From Sphingopyxis fribergensis (GTDB lineage Bacteria > Pseudomonadota > Alphaproteobacteria > Sphingomonadales > Sphingomonadaceae), in contig NZ_CP009122.1 in the NCBI RefSeq assembly GCF_000803645.1, forward strand, positions 1,588,501 to 1,652,500: 64,000 nt of DNA, read 5' to 3'. This document shows, one piece after another, positions 35,082-42,610 of this stretch. Positions within the stretch are counted from its first letter, which is position 1. The number at the start of each line of letters is the position of its first letter. A program made the translations under genes and the position numbers. The notes under the pieces were generated by a model. It searched no databases. It worked only from the letters and a program-made list of their open reading frames with translations, and was not told the origin of the DNA.

Positions 35082-35846
35082 TTAAAAGGGAACCCAATTC
35101 TGCTTCTTGCGGAACTTCATATAGCCGGCGTTCACGCCAAGCCGTGCGCCGACGCCGACGCGGATCGGGATCAGAACGACATCGTCGCGGCGCAGGTAGC
35201 TCGCGTTGAAGCCGCCGATCAAATAGGCGGCGCCTTCGCCGGCTGGATACCGCTTGTAAAGATCCTCGCTGTCGAACAGATTATAGACGAGGACAAAGGT
35301 GTTACCGGCGTTGGCGCCGGCATCGAAGCCGATCGACGGACCTGTCCAGTAAGCGGGCAGTTCGCCCTCGATCTTGTGGTGCAACGTCCCCGAGCCATAA
35401 CGCACGCCGAGCACGAAGGCGCCGCCGGCCTCGCGCCCGACGATATAGGCGTTGGGCTCGCCCTGCTTTTTCAATATGTCCTCGATCAACCCGGCGAGGC
35501 CCTGCGCACCCTTGCCGAATACTCCCTCGGCAGCGCCGATCAGATCGTCCTTCTTGTACGTCGATCCAGGGCCCGCAGCGACGTCGGTGGCCGAGGCGTC
35601 GGCGGGGGCGGCGTCCACGGGCGGCGTCTCGCTGATCTGCTGGTCGCCGGTGGCGAGGTCGCTGTCATATGATGTGCCGGCGGTCGAATCGCTGGGCGCC
35701 GGCGGCGCGGGATTGTTGAGATCATAATCGATCGTCGTGCTGTTGGGATCGACTTCGCGCATCTGAGCGGCTGCCGGAAGCGGCGTCAGCGCGAGGCCGA
35801 GCGATGCCATTGCTGCCAAGGCAAGGCTGGTGAACGTTTTGCGCAT
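35082..35846 (-). CDS. DUF1134 exported protein
   Basis: The 254-residue protein has a signal peptide (LPAAAQ), a low-complexity Asp/Ser/Pro/Ala linker to about residue 95, and then a DUF1134 domain: EGVFGKGAQGLAGLIEDILKKQGEPNAYIVGREAGGAFVLGVRYGSG, WTGPSIGFDAGANAGNTFVLVYNL and RVGVGARLGVNAGYMKF. DUF1134 proteins resemble lipid-binding periplasmic Ysc84/EipA proteins linked to envelope integrity in alphaproteobacteria. The ATG at 35846 starts the leader. Confidence 0.87.
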   Translation of the reverse strand: MRKTFTSLALAAMASLGLALTPLPAAAQMREVDPNSTTIDYDLNNPAPPAPSDSTAGTSYDSDLATGDQQISETPPVDAAPADASATDVAAGPGSTYKKDDLIGAAEGVFGKGAQGLAGLIEDILKKQGEPNAYIVGREAGGAFVLGVRYGSGTLHHKIEGELPAYWTGPSIGFDAGANAGNTFVLVYNLFDSEDLYKRYPAGEGAAYLIGGFNASYLRRDDVVLIPIRVGVGARLGVNAGYMKFRKKQNWVPF

Positions 35847-36089
35847 ATTGGACCCCCAAAGATCAAGCGACGCACGCGCGCCATATTCTACGTTAATCAT
35901 GACTCGCTTTCGCGCGCGAGCAATGAACCGGCGATGACTTGAGTCGAATTTACGCCAGACCGAATCACCGAGACGACGAAATGCCTGCTCTGACCCGAAA
36001 ATTGCGCAATCTTTGCCGTTGCGGGGCGCGGAGTGCATGGCTATAGCGACCCGCCTAGGCCAGACTGTCGTTAGCGCGACAGGCCATGC

Positions 36090-36182
36090 GGAGACGTGGG
36101 TGAGTGGCTGAAACCAACGGTTTGCTAAACCGTCGTACTGGTAAATCCGGTACCGAGGGTTCGAATCCCTCCGTCTCCGCCA
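36090..36182 (+). tRNA. tRNA-Ser (anticodon GCU)
   Basis: The acceptor stem GGAGACG (36090-36096) pairs with CGTCTCC (36172-36178), followed by discriminator G and encoded CCA. The anticodon GCT is at 36124-36126 in the loop GTTTGCTAAAC. A long variable arm (about TACTGGTAAATCCGGTA) is typical of serine tRNAs, and the T loop is TTCGAAT. It reads AGC/AGU codons. Its 3' end is the left attachment site of the island. Confidence 0.97.
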
Positions 36183-36186
36183 CCTT
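36164..36186 (+). repeat. attL: left direct repeat of the island (3' end of tRNA-Ser)
   Basis: The 23 bases from AATCCCTCC to GCCACCTT recur exactly at 43422-43444. They cover the end of the T arm, the acceptor stem and CCA of tRNA-Ser, the classical target of tyrosine integrases. Sequence diverges right after the repeat. Confidence 0.9.
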
Positions 36187-36281
36187 CTTTCAAGCCCTTG
36201 GGTTTGCTGGAAAAGGCCGAAAATCAACCCCTTGGGAAGCTGTTGTTGCCGATGTCTGTAACACATGACACGGAGAACGAC

Positions 36282-37814
36282 ATGCCATCTGGATTGCTTC
36301 GCCGGGACGGGCGCTATTCGATTCGTCGCCGTATCCCTGTTGATCTGATCGACGCCTACGGTGGGCGGCAGATGATCGTCCGGGCGCTCGGCACTTCTGA
36401 CCCGCAAGAGGCTCGCGAGCTTCGGGACGAAGCGTGGGCGAAGCTGACGGCAGAGTTCAAGGCTATGCGCGCAGAGATTGCCGGGAAGGTGGGCGGCGAA
36501 CCTCCAGCCCCCGAACCAACCAAGCGGGTCTATTCCAAAACCCCTGACATTGGGCGCGCGGCGCGGCGGGTTGAAAGTGAGCGCCGCGAAGCCTTTGAAG
36601 CTGGCCGACTCCGCGAATGGTATGAGGAGCGGCAAGAGGAAATGGAGCGCCATGAGGGGGTGCTCTCCGGTGAGGTCGAAGCGTGGTTGCCCTTCTATGA
36701 CCACGAGGTTCGGCTGGGCGCGCTACAGGCTGCTCTAGATGGCAAGTGGCGTCCTGCCCGGCCCGATCCGCAGCCGGTCACCACAGAGGCTCCCAAGGGC
36801 GCGGCGGCGCAATCCATGTCTGACATTGTGGACAAGTGGGCTGCGGAGCAGGGGCCGCGCTCCAAGACGCTCCGCAAGACGCGGGTGATTATCGCGGAGT
36901 TCGACACGCTGACGAAGGGCGTGGCCATCGGCGCTGTCACTCCCGATCATGTCCAAGCCTATAAGGAGCAGCTTGTCGCGTCCGGGGTTGCCCCGGCCAC
37001 AGGCAATAACAAGCTGAACTTATTGCGAGCCGTCATCCGCTACGCGCTCGCCAGCCGGATAATCAAGGCGGACCCCTGCGACGGCATTTCGATCAAGCCG
37101 GGGAAGGGGCGCGCCAAGTCCCGTATCGCTTATGAGCGGGATCATTTGGCGGCGCTGTTCGGCTCCGCTGTATGGTCGGCGGATGAGCGCCCCGTCGCCG
37201 GGAAGGGGGAGGCGGCTTACTGGTTGCCGCTGCTATCCCTCTACAGCGGGGCGCGGCTGGAGGAACTGGGGCAGCTTCGCCTGACCGACATAGGGCCGGA
37301 AACATATCTCGCGGCGGGTGACGGTGAAGCCGTCGCTACCGTGTTTCGCATCGTGGAGGATGGAGCAGACGGCCTTACCGTGAAGAACGCGGGGAGCATT
37401 CGGCGGGTGCCGGTGCATCCTGAACTCATCCGGCTCGGCTTCCTGCGCTATGTCGATAGCCTCCGTGTCGCAGGGGAGAAATGGCTGTTCCCCGATCTCG
37501 ACCCCGACCGGGACGGCACCCGCACAGCGGCATGGTCGAAATGGTACGGCCGCTGGCTTCGCACCAAAGCCAAGATCGAGGACAAGCGTGTGACATTTCA
37601 TTCCTTCCGCCACAGCTTCAAGCATTACGCGCGGCAGGTTGGGATTGCCCCCGACGTCCAGAATGAGATTACCGGGCACGATACGGGCGACATTGCCGAC
37701 GACTACGGAGGGCTGTCCTATCCGCTTCACCCTCTGGTGGAGGCGATGGACCGCTACCGCATCCCCGGCTTCACTCCTCCGGCTCCGCCCCCGGCGTTTC
37801 GCTCGCCCGTCTAA
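36282..37814 (+). CDS. Tyrosine-type site-specific integrase
   Basis: The 510-residue recombinase has an N-terminal arm-binding part (MPSGLLRRDGRYSIRRRIPVDLIDAYGG, as in integrases with a DUF6538-like start), a long charged middle section and the SAM-like core-binding domain (about residues 180-265). The catalytic residues are Arg325 (GARLEELGQL), Arg443 in HSFRHS and Tyr475 in IADDYGG. The ATG at 36282 is preferred (CGGAG upstream). It catalyses insertion into and excision from tRNA-Ser. Confidence 0.93.
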   Translation: MPSGLLRRDGRYSIRRRIPVDLIDAYGGRQMIVRALGTSDPQEARELRDEAWAKLTAEFKAMRAEIAGKVGGEPPAPEPTKRVYSKTPDIGRAARRVESERREAFEAGRLREWYEERQEEMERHEGVLSGEVEAWLPFYDHEVRLGALQAALDGKWRPARPDPQPVTTEAPKGAAAQSMSDIVDKWAAEQGPRSKTLRKTRVIIAEFDTLTKGVAIGAVTPDHVQAYKEQLVASGVAPATGNNKLNLLRAVIRYALASRIIKADPCDGISIKPGKGRAKSRIAYERDHLAALFGSAVWSADERPVAGKGEAAYWLPLLSLYSGARLEELGQLRLTDIGPETYLAAGDGEAVATVFRIVEDGADGLTVKNAGSIRRVPVHPELIRLGFLRYVDSLRVAGEKWLFPDLDPDRDGTRTAAWSKWYGRWLRTKAKIEDKRVTFHSFRHSFKHYARQVGIAPDVQNEITGHDTGDIADDYGGLSYPLHPLVEAMDRYRIPGFTPPAPPPAFRSPV

Positions 37815-38121
37815 TTCCATCGGCCCCGGCGAAGTGCGCGAGGTACGTGGTTTCCTTCGTCACCGCATGGCCGCGGCGCTGGAGGAAGCTCTGGTTGTCC
37901 TTGGTGAGGCGACCCATCAGACGATCCTGATAGGCCGGGTTGAACTTCTTGGAGAGGATTTGCTCGCGCGTCTCTCCCGTCCGTCCATACTCCTTGGCGT
38001 AGGTGACAAGCCAAGTGTCGTCGGTGAACTGATAGCGCCCGGCTGCGGAGGACCGCGTGTTACGGGCGTTGTCGTTACCGCTGCTCTCCGCTTGTCGGAT
38101 CGCAGCTTTGATTTCGTTCAT
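37771..38121 (-). CDS. Truncated lysozyme-like (transglycosylase) phage protein
   Basis: The 116-residue protein begins MNEIKAAIRQAESSGNDNARN and continues SSAAGRYQFTDDTWL, the pattern of SLT-type transglycosylase domains with the catalytic Glu at residue 12. It proceeds to TTYLAHFAGADG, where other members continue for many residues. The last 14 or so codons lie inside the 3' end of the convergent integrase gene, so the natural C-terminus seems lost at that junction. It overlaps the next gene upstream by 4 bases (ATGA). Confidence 0.65.
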   Translation of the reverse strand: MNEIKAAIRQAESSGNDNARNTRSSAAGRYQFTDDTWLVTYAKEYGRTGETREQILSKKFNPAYQDRLMGRLTKDNQSFLQRRGHAVTKETTYLAHFAGADGIRRASETPGAEPEE

Positions 38122-38633
38122 AGATTTCCTTGGGGTGCAGGGGCGGTTTCGGGCGCCGCAAATTGGAATGACGCAGGGCGGGCCTGCGAGCTGTTGACGT
38201 ACACATCGGTTGGGGGCGGGGGCGCCGGGGCGTTGGCGGCGACTATCTCATCCACCTCCGGCCCAAACTCCGGCACGGCTTCTCCCGTACGGCGGGCAAG
38301 GTCGGTGGCGTCCTTGACCATCGTGGGGACCATTGCGGCGAGGGCGCTGTCGTCGCCGGTTTCAAGATACTGGCGTAGGGCGACATTGTAGCGCGCGACA
38401 GTTCCCAAGCTGCTGGCTTCGATCAGCCGGCCTACCTGTCGAATGGAGGCGCCCATGCTAGGCGTCGTCGCCACGAAGTTGTCGAACGCGGCGGCGAAAG
38501 CGATTTTCGCCGGGGTGCCGTTACGCATACGCATGGCGGCTTCCCGCTGCACAGCGGAGGCATCATGGCCGCGGCCTCTGATCTCCAGCAGTCCAGCCGC
38601 GACCTTGGCGCCGTCTTTCCGGGTCAAACTCAT
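38118..38633 (-). CDS. Island protein of unknown function, 171 residues
   Basis: The soluble protein opens MSLTRKDGAKVAAGLLEIRGRGHDASAVQREAAMRM, is helix-rich, and ends in a Pro/Ala-rich tail (ANAPAPPPPTDVYVN). It overlaps both neighbours by 4 bases and was therefore transcribed with the lysozyme-like gene. A virion-associated role is possible from this context only; I do not recognise a family. Confidence 0.6.
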   Translation of the reverse strand: MSLTRKDGAKVAAGLLEIRGRGHDASAVQREAAMRMRNGTPAKIAFAAAFDNFVATTPSMGASIRQVGRLIEASSLGTVARYNVALRQYLETGDDSALAAMVPTMVKDATDLARRTGEAVPEFGPEVDEIVAANAPAPPPPTDVYVNSSQARPASFQFAAPETAPAPQGNL

Positions 38634-39118
38634 TCGGCTGCCGTGCCCTTCACGTAGCCCCGCTGCCGTGCCCGGAAATACTCGGACATTGCCGCAGCCG
38701 GGTCGCCCGGTGCGAGCGCCATAATCGCGGCGGGAATTTCCTCCGGGTGCCTTTCAATGAGGAAGGCCAGCACGTTATCCGGGATCGTCTCGAAGCCCGG
38801 GCGCTCGTGCGGCTGGGGAACGGCTGCCATCGAATACATATCGTAAACCGGGGCTGTCCAGCGGATGAGGAATTGCTGGCTAAGGACGCCGCCGCCCCCG
38901 CTGCTGGTGACGCGGATATTGGTTAGTCCCTTGAAGCGGGCCTCCGCTGCTTCTTTCGCCGCAGCTTCGTCGGCCTTCGCCTGTGCGATTCGAGCTTGGT
39001 CAAACGAAACGGTCAGGGCCTTCAAGCGGTCGGCGGCGCTGGTGAGGCGCTCCCACTGTGCGAGGTCGGCCTTGGCTGCCTCCAGCTCGGCGGCGATGGT
39101 GTTGATGTCGGTGGTCAT
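38630..39118 (-). CDS. Island protein of unknown function, 162 residues
   Basis: An N-terminal coiled-coil-like half (AAELEAAKADLAQWERLTSAADRLKAL, then many Ala/Lys/Glu residues to about residue 62) leads to a compact C-terminal domain with ETIPDNVLAFLIERHPEEIPAAIMALAPGDPAAAMSEYFRARQRGY. It might be a structural or scaffolding protein of a phage ancestor. Not recognised. The 182-base gap before it holds no clear gene. Confidence 0.6.
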   Translation of the reverse strand: MTTDINTIAAELEAAKADLAQWERLTSAADRLKALTVSFDQARIAQAKADEAAAKEAAEARFKGLTNIRVTSSGGGGVLSQQFLIRWTAPVYDMYSMAAVPQPHERPGFETIPDNVLAFLIERHPEEIPAAIMALAPGDPAAAMSEYFRARQRGYVKGTAAE

Positions 39119-39300
39119 ATGTGGATTTCCTTGTGGTGTTCGCGCGGGCAGGGCCTCGCGTCAGAAGTTCAATTTCGGGTCGTCGAGTGCGGTGGCCGCA
39201 CGGGATGCCCCAGCCTGCCGGGCCGCGAGGCGGTGACGGTGGGGGATAGGTGGCGAGCCGCTCCCGGATGCGAGCAAAGAACTCGTCGGGGTCGATCGGT

Positions 39301-40263
39301 TTAAAGATCGTCAGTGGTAATCTCCAAGGGGTCGCGGCCGGTAAAGGGTAGGGGAATGGGAGCATCCCGCTCCGCAGCGAGTGCCCTTATCCGGTCGGAA
39401 AGGGTTGGCGGCTCGGGCATTTGGACAAGATCTGCCGCAGACGACTCTATTGCCTCTGACGCTGGACAGGTTCTGCCGCAGATTGTGTCCGCCAAGGGGT
39501 CGGGAGGGTCGATTTCCGGCGTTTGGACAAGTTCTGCTATACTACAAGTAGTAGTAAGAGCAGGTTGCCCCCCGCCTTCCGAAAGGCCCGACAGGATAAC
39601 CTCGACCACCGCGAGCGAGACGCGCTGTGTTTTGCCCTCTGCCGTCACCCGGATGCAATCGTGGGCACCGTGGCGGGCAATGGCGAAGGTGCGCTGCCCG
39701 ATAGTGAGGGTGTCGCTGGTGCGGCTCCCTATTCCGGCGAAGGGTGTAGCGGCGAGGATGCTGCCGCCACGGGCAATCCTTACAGCTCGCTTCACAGCGG
39801 ACGGGGATTTGCAGGTAGGCGGCAAGGTAGCTCCACGCTGCTCAAACAATGCAGCGATCCGCTTTCGTAGCGTCGGTGACATGGGCTTGCTGAAATGGGA
39901 GCTGGGGTCAAATCTGCCTGCCTCCAGCCGGTCGTTCAATCTCTCAACATCGGCCTTGTTCGTTGCAGCCAAGGCTGTGTCGCTGTCGAACCATTGACCC
40001 ACCATATTGACGATGGCGTCACCGTAGCCCGCTGGCTTCTGGGCATAGGCCAGGGCGGTGAGATTGACCCGGAGCCGGGCAGCCTCGGGATGCTGTTCTT
40101 TGTACGCGTCAACGCCGGATTTGCCCTTATAAAAGGCGACCTGCCGGAGCTGTTGCGTATGGTGCCGCTGCCGATCCCCCGGCGTCATTCCCGACAGGTC
40201 AGCGTCGTGGCTGATCCCTTTGGGAAGAAGCGGGCGATCGGTCACGTTGGGCCGTAGTCCCAC
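39301..40263 (-). CDS. Island protein of unknown function, 320 residues
   Basis: The N-terminal half (RQRHHTQQLRQVAFYKGKSGVDAYKEQHPEAARLRVNLTALAYAQKP) is charged and probably helical. The C-terminal half contains two related short segments, SIAELVQTPE and SSAADLVQMPE, about 35 residues apart. No catalytic motif is visible. It overlaps the preceding 65-residue gene by 22 bases. Function unknown. Confidence 0.6.
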   Translation of the reverse strand: MGLRPNVTDRPLLPKGISHDADLSGMTPGDRQRHHTQQLRQVAFYKGKSGVDAYKEQHPEAARLRVNLTALAYAQKPAGYGDAIVNMVGQWFDSDTALAATNKADVERLNDRLEAGRFDPSSHFSKPMSPTLRKRIAALFEQRGATLPPTCKSPSAVKRAVRIARGGSILAATPFAGIGSRTSDTLTIGQRTFAIARHGAHDCIRVTAEGKTQRVSLAVVEVILSGLSEGGGQPALTTTCSIAELVQTPEIDPPDPLADTICGRTCPASEAIESSAADLVQMPEPPTLSDRIRALAAERDAPIPLPFTGRDPLEITTDDL

Positions 40264-40439
40264 GGCTGGTTCATATCGGGGTGGTCGCTGAGAAACCGGG
40301 CCATCATAGCCTTATGCTCGGAGGCAGGGCCGGTGAGGTTCCAGTCCCCCCAATGAGGGGACGGCCCGTGAATAATTCCGAGCTGTGTCTTGGTGTCGGA
40401 GAGAGCCGCGGCGTCACCTGCTGGATCACGGGCGGGCAT
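40242..40439 (-). CDS. Island small protein, 65 residues
   Basis: The product begins MPARDPAGDAAALSDTKTQLG and has aromatic-rich GPSPHWGDWNLTGPASEHKAMM. The ATG at 40439 lies just inside the end of the upstream 79-residue gene, and the 3' end overlaps the 320-residue gene, which supports a packed operon. Not recognised; the ORF could also start 19 codons earlier. Confidence 0.45.
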   Translation of the reverse strand: MPARDPAGDAAALSDTKTQLGIIHGPSPHWGDWNLTGPASEHKAMMARFLSDHPDMNQPWDYGPT

Positions 40440-40665
40440 GAGGACTATCTGCACGGAACCGAGACACGGCTTCTTTATGCTGTGCGGCACGACCACTTAG
40501 CTTTCGTAGCGCCCATGCTGGGTGCGGGATTTCTAAGAGGTCTACCATGTAGCGGAAAGCAGCCATGCGGTTGGAGTTGGTCTGGAAATATTCGATCACG
40601 GCGGGGCTGTGCTGGATTGCAGCGACACCCCGCGCCGAAACCGCGAAGGTATCGGGGGTAGCCAT
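40426..40665 (-). CDS. Island small protein, 79 residues
   Basis: The product opens MATPDTFAVSARGVAAIQHSPAVIEYFQTNSNRMAAFRYMVDLLEIP, a helical pattern. AAAGGA lies six bases before the ATG on the minus strand, so the start is credible. It is the first gene of the minus-strand block below the inverted repeat at 40794-40856. Function not recognised. Confidence 0.5.
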   Translation of the reverse strand: MATPDTFAVSARGVAAIQHSPAVIEYFQTNSNRMAAFRYMVDLLEIPHPAWALRKLSGRAAQHKEAVSRFRADSPHARP

Positions 40666-40793
40666 GATGATCCTTTCGGCTTGATTGAAAAAAGTACGTT
40701 ATTCGAGATAGGTATTCCTCGCGCTTGCCCGGGCACGTTTCAGGGTTTCGAGCAGGCACGGCGGGGCGCCAGCACGGACAGGGCAGTCGGAAC

Positions 40794-40856
40794 GAGCAGC
40801 CTCCTCCCGGCGCCGGGACAACCACGTCGGGCACGTAGGTTGGAAGGAGGCTGCTC
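40794..40856. repeat. Large inverted repeat, 12-bp arms
   Basis: GAGCAGCCTCCT (40794-40805) is the exact reverse complement of AGGAGGCTGCTC (40845-40856). The 39-base interior holds CCCGGCGCCGGG and ACGT-CGGGC-ACGT, so a compound structure can form in DNA or RNA. It could be a recombination or replication site or a regulatory RNA of the island. Confidence 0.6.
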
Positions 40857-41015
40857 ACCCGAAATTGGCCCGAGGGACCACGAGGAAATCCCGGCGCACA
40901 GGAGAGCGCAGCAGGACTAAGCCGGTCGAACACTTCCAATTCAGACTTGGAAAAGTTCTATTGTTAGGGCGGTATCAATTCGGAAACCCGCAGTTTCCTT
41001 TGGCCTGTCTCCCAA

Positions 41016-41047
41016 CAAAAAGGCACCCGTCGCGATGACGAGTGCCT
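41016..41047 (-). terminator. Terminator of the excisionase operon
   Basis: On the minus strand AGGCACTCGTCA and GACGGGTGCCT pair with one mismatch around a short GC-rich loop and are followed by TTTTT. It lies 25 bases beyond the excisionase stop. Confidence 0.75.
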
Positions 41048-41071
41048 CAACAGGTCCAGTTTGAGCGGGGT

Positions 41072-41359
41072 CTAGCCTTCGCCTATCATCCTTGCGATGC
41101 GGGTCTGGTTTCGGCGCTCCCTAATCTCGTCCCTGCGGTCCACGAGTGGTTCCGGCTTATGCTCGATGATGACGATCGCCTCGGGGGCGGGGCGGTTCTC
41201 GGTGTTCTCCCGGGCCTCCACGTCTGACAAATGGATGCGCCATAGCTTCCCACCAAGGCGGAAGCCGGGGAGGTCCCCGCTGTTCAACATCTCATACACT
41301 AGCGTAGTGCTCACGCCCCACCGTTTAGCGAGCATCGAAGGGCTTAGGAGGGCGCTCAT
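41072..41359 (-). CDS. Excisionase-like helix-turn-helix protein
   Basis: The 95-residue protein has a MerR/AlpA-type winged helix: LLSPSMLAKRWGVSTTLVYEMLNSGDLPGFRLGGKLWRIHLSDVEA (residues 4-49), followed by a charged tail. Such proteins act as recombination directionality factors or excision activators for the neighbouring integrase. Its ATG overlaps the stop of the preceding gene (ATGA). Confidence 0.8.
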   Translation of the reverse strand: MSALLSPSMLAKRWGVSTTLVYEMLNSGDLPGFRLGGKLWRIHLSDVEARENTENRPAPEAIVIIEHKPEPLVDRRDEIRERRNQTRIARMIGEG

Positions 41360-41601
41360 GCGGGCACCGCCTGTGCGAGTGCCGCGCGGCCCTTGGTAAG
41401 CTTGGCAATCACGGCGTCGAGCTGGTTGAGGACATGAGGCAGGGCCGCGTCCAATTCGGCGGCGCTGCACGGCTCCTTGTTACAAAGCCGGGCATACAGC
41501 CACGGGTCCGCCCCGGCGAAAAAGCAGATGTCGCTTGCGGACATGCTGCCTTCCCGATCCAGATACCGCAGCGCGCTGGTCATCAACTGTTCCCTCGACA
41601 T
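41356..41601 (-). CDS. Island small protein upstream of the excisionase gene
   Basis: The 81-residue protein starts MSREQLMTSALRYLDREGSMSASDICFFAGADPWLYARLCNKEPCSAAELDAALPHVLNQLDAVI. AGGAGT precedes the ATG at 41601. The helical, YARLCN-containing core is reminiscent of small HTH-like phage regulators, but no family is claimed. Translation is coupled to the excisionase gene. Confidence 0.6.
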   Translation of the reverse strand: MSREQLMTSALRYLDREGSMSASDICFFAGADPWLYARLCNKEPCSAAELDAALPHVLNQLDAVIAKLTKGRAALAQAVPA

Positions 41602-41755
41602 AAATACTCCTGTGCTCCCGCCCCCATTGGCGTGTTTGCAGGGCTTGGATAGCGAGCAGTTACGGGACAAAAAACAGGGTCGCTTTTGATGGACCCGGTT
41701 AGAACTGAACCTGTCACGCGACGAGATCGCGGTTTGCGGTCGGTGAGTGGGTAGG

Positions 41756-42304
41756 CTACTCGGACTGGCCGAGAGCCCGGTACACGCTCGCCCGGCCTAT
41801 CCCCAGCTCGGCAGCGATGGCACTAGGTCCCATGCCTTCCGCCTTGAGCGCCCGGACCTTCTCCGTGTCCACAGACGGCTTACGGCCACGATAGACCCCG
41901 GCAGCTTTCGCCTTGGCAATGCCCTCCATTTGCCGCTCCCGGCGCAACGCGGTTTCAAACTCTGCGAATACACCGAGCATTTGCAGAAACGCTTTACCCG
42001 CTGGAGTTGACGTGTCGATGGGCCGCTCGGTGGCGCGCAGGAAGGCGCCCCGCTCTTTGATTCGGGCTACAATGCTCTCCAGATCGGCAACGCTGCGGGC
42101 GAGGCGGTCAATGCGGGTAACCATCAATGTGTCCCCGGACTGTAGGAAGGCGAGCACGGTTTCCAGCATGTCGCGGCCCTGTGTGGTTGTGCCCGTCATC
42201 TTCTCCGATCGTATCGGGTCACACCCGGCAGCGCGCAACGCGGCCTCCTGTATCGCGCAATCCTGATCGGTGCTGCTGACGCGAGCATATCCGATTGTCG
42301 CCAT
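41756..42304 (-). CDS. Serine recombinase (resolvase/invertase)
   Basis: The 182-residue protein has the complete small-resolvase layout. The catalytic domain starts IGYARVSSTDQD (nucleophilic Ser about residue 10), followed by MVTRIDRLARSVADL, the E helix (FAEFETALRRERQMEGIAKAKAAGVYRGRKP) and a C-terminal HTH (GMGPSAIAAELGIGRASVYRAL). It catalyses resolution or inversion at res-like sites. GGAGG lies seven bases before the ATG. Confidence 0.92.
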   Translation of the reverse strand: MATIGYARVSSTDQDCAIQEAALRAAGCDPIRSEKMTGTTTQGRDMLETVLAFLQSGDTLMVTRIDRLARSVADLESIVARIKERGAFLRATERPIDTSTPAGKAFLQMLGVFAEFETALRRERQMEGIAKAKAAGVYRGRKPSVDTEKVRALKAEGMGPSAIAAELGIGRASVYRALGQSE

Positions 42305-42610
42305 ATAATCCTCCTTGTCTCAATAGGCTCTAGATGGTGAGGCAATATGTCTCGCAAATCCATATGTCAACCCTATTGAGACGGGGAATGTGTCTCGCCG
42401 CATTGTCTCGTATCGGTTTACCCATTTGATACGGGTCGCCTCGGACAGACTATAGGCATGGATCGGTTTCAATCGCCGCGCGCGCTGTGGCAGCCCAGGG
42501 GTACCCCACCGGGGGGAACCGCGCTCACAGATGGTCAGAGTTGCCCCCTCGGATGAGGATACCGATTTTCGATTGGCCGCCCACTAGCACTTGGCCGGGA
42601 TGGCCTCTAT
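42305..42610. other. Intergenic region between recombinase and membrane cargo gene
   Basis: The region contains the inverted repeat described at 42317-42382, a GGGGTACCCC palindrome near 42500 and no convincing gene. It should hold the divergent promoters of the recombinase and the membrane protein. Confidence 0.5.
42317..42382. promoter_or_regulatory. Inverted repeat upstream of the serine recombinase, possible res/operator
   Basis: GTCTCAATAGG (42317-42327) is the exact reverse complement of CCTATTGAGAC (42372-42382). Further TGTCTCG copies follow (about 42349, 42391, 42404). The arrangement of paired and nearby half-sites right upstream of the recombinase gene resembles a resolvase binding region, which usually doubles as its operator. 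Confidence 0.6.

Larger units (their letters stand above)
40666..41071. other. Non-coding island segment with structured repeats
   Basis: No convincing gene is seen in these 406 bases. They contain the large inverted repeat at 40794-40856, which itself encloses the palindrome CCCGGCGCCGGG (40806-40817), and the terminator at 41016-41047. The segment probably contains the promoter of the minus-strand block beginning at 40665. Confidence 0.6.

Noticed and set aside
39000..39365. 121-codon minus-strand frame containing IFKPIDPDEFFARIRERL
   Set aside because: The phrase looks protein-like, but the frame overlaps two better genes at both ends and has no good start; left as unresolved sequence.
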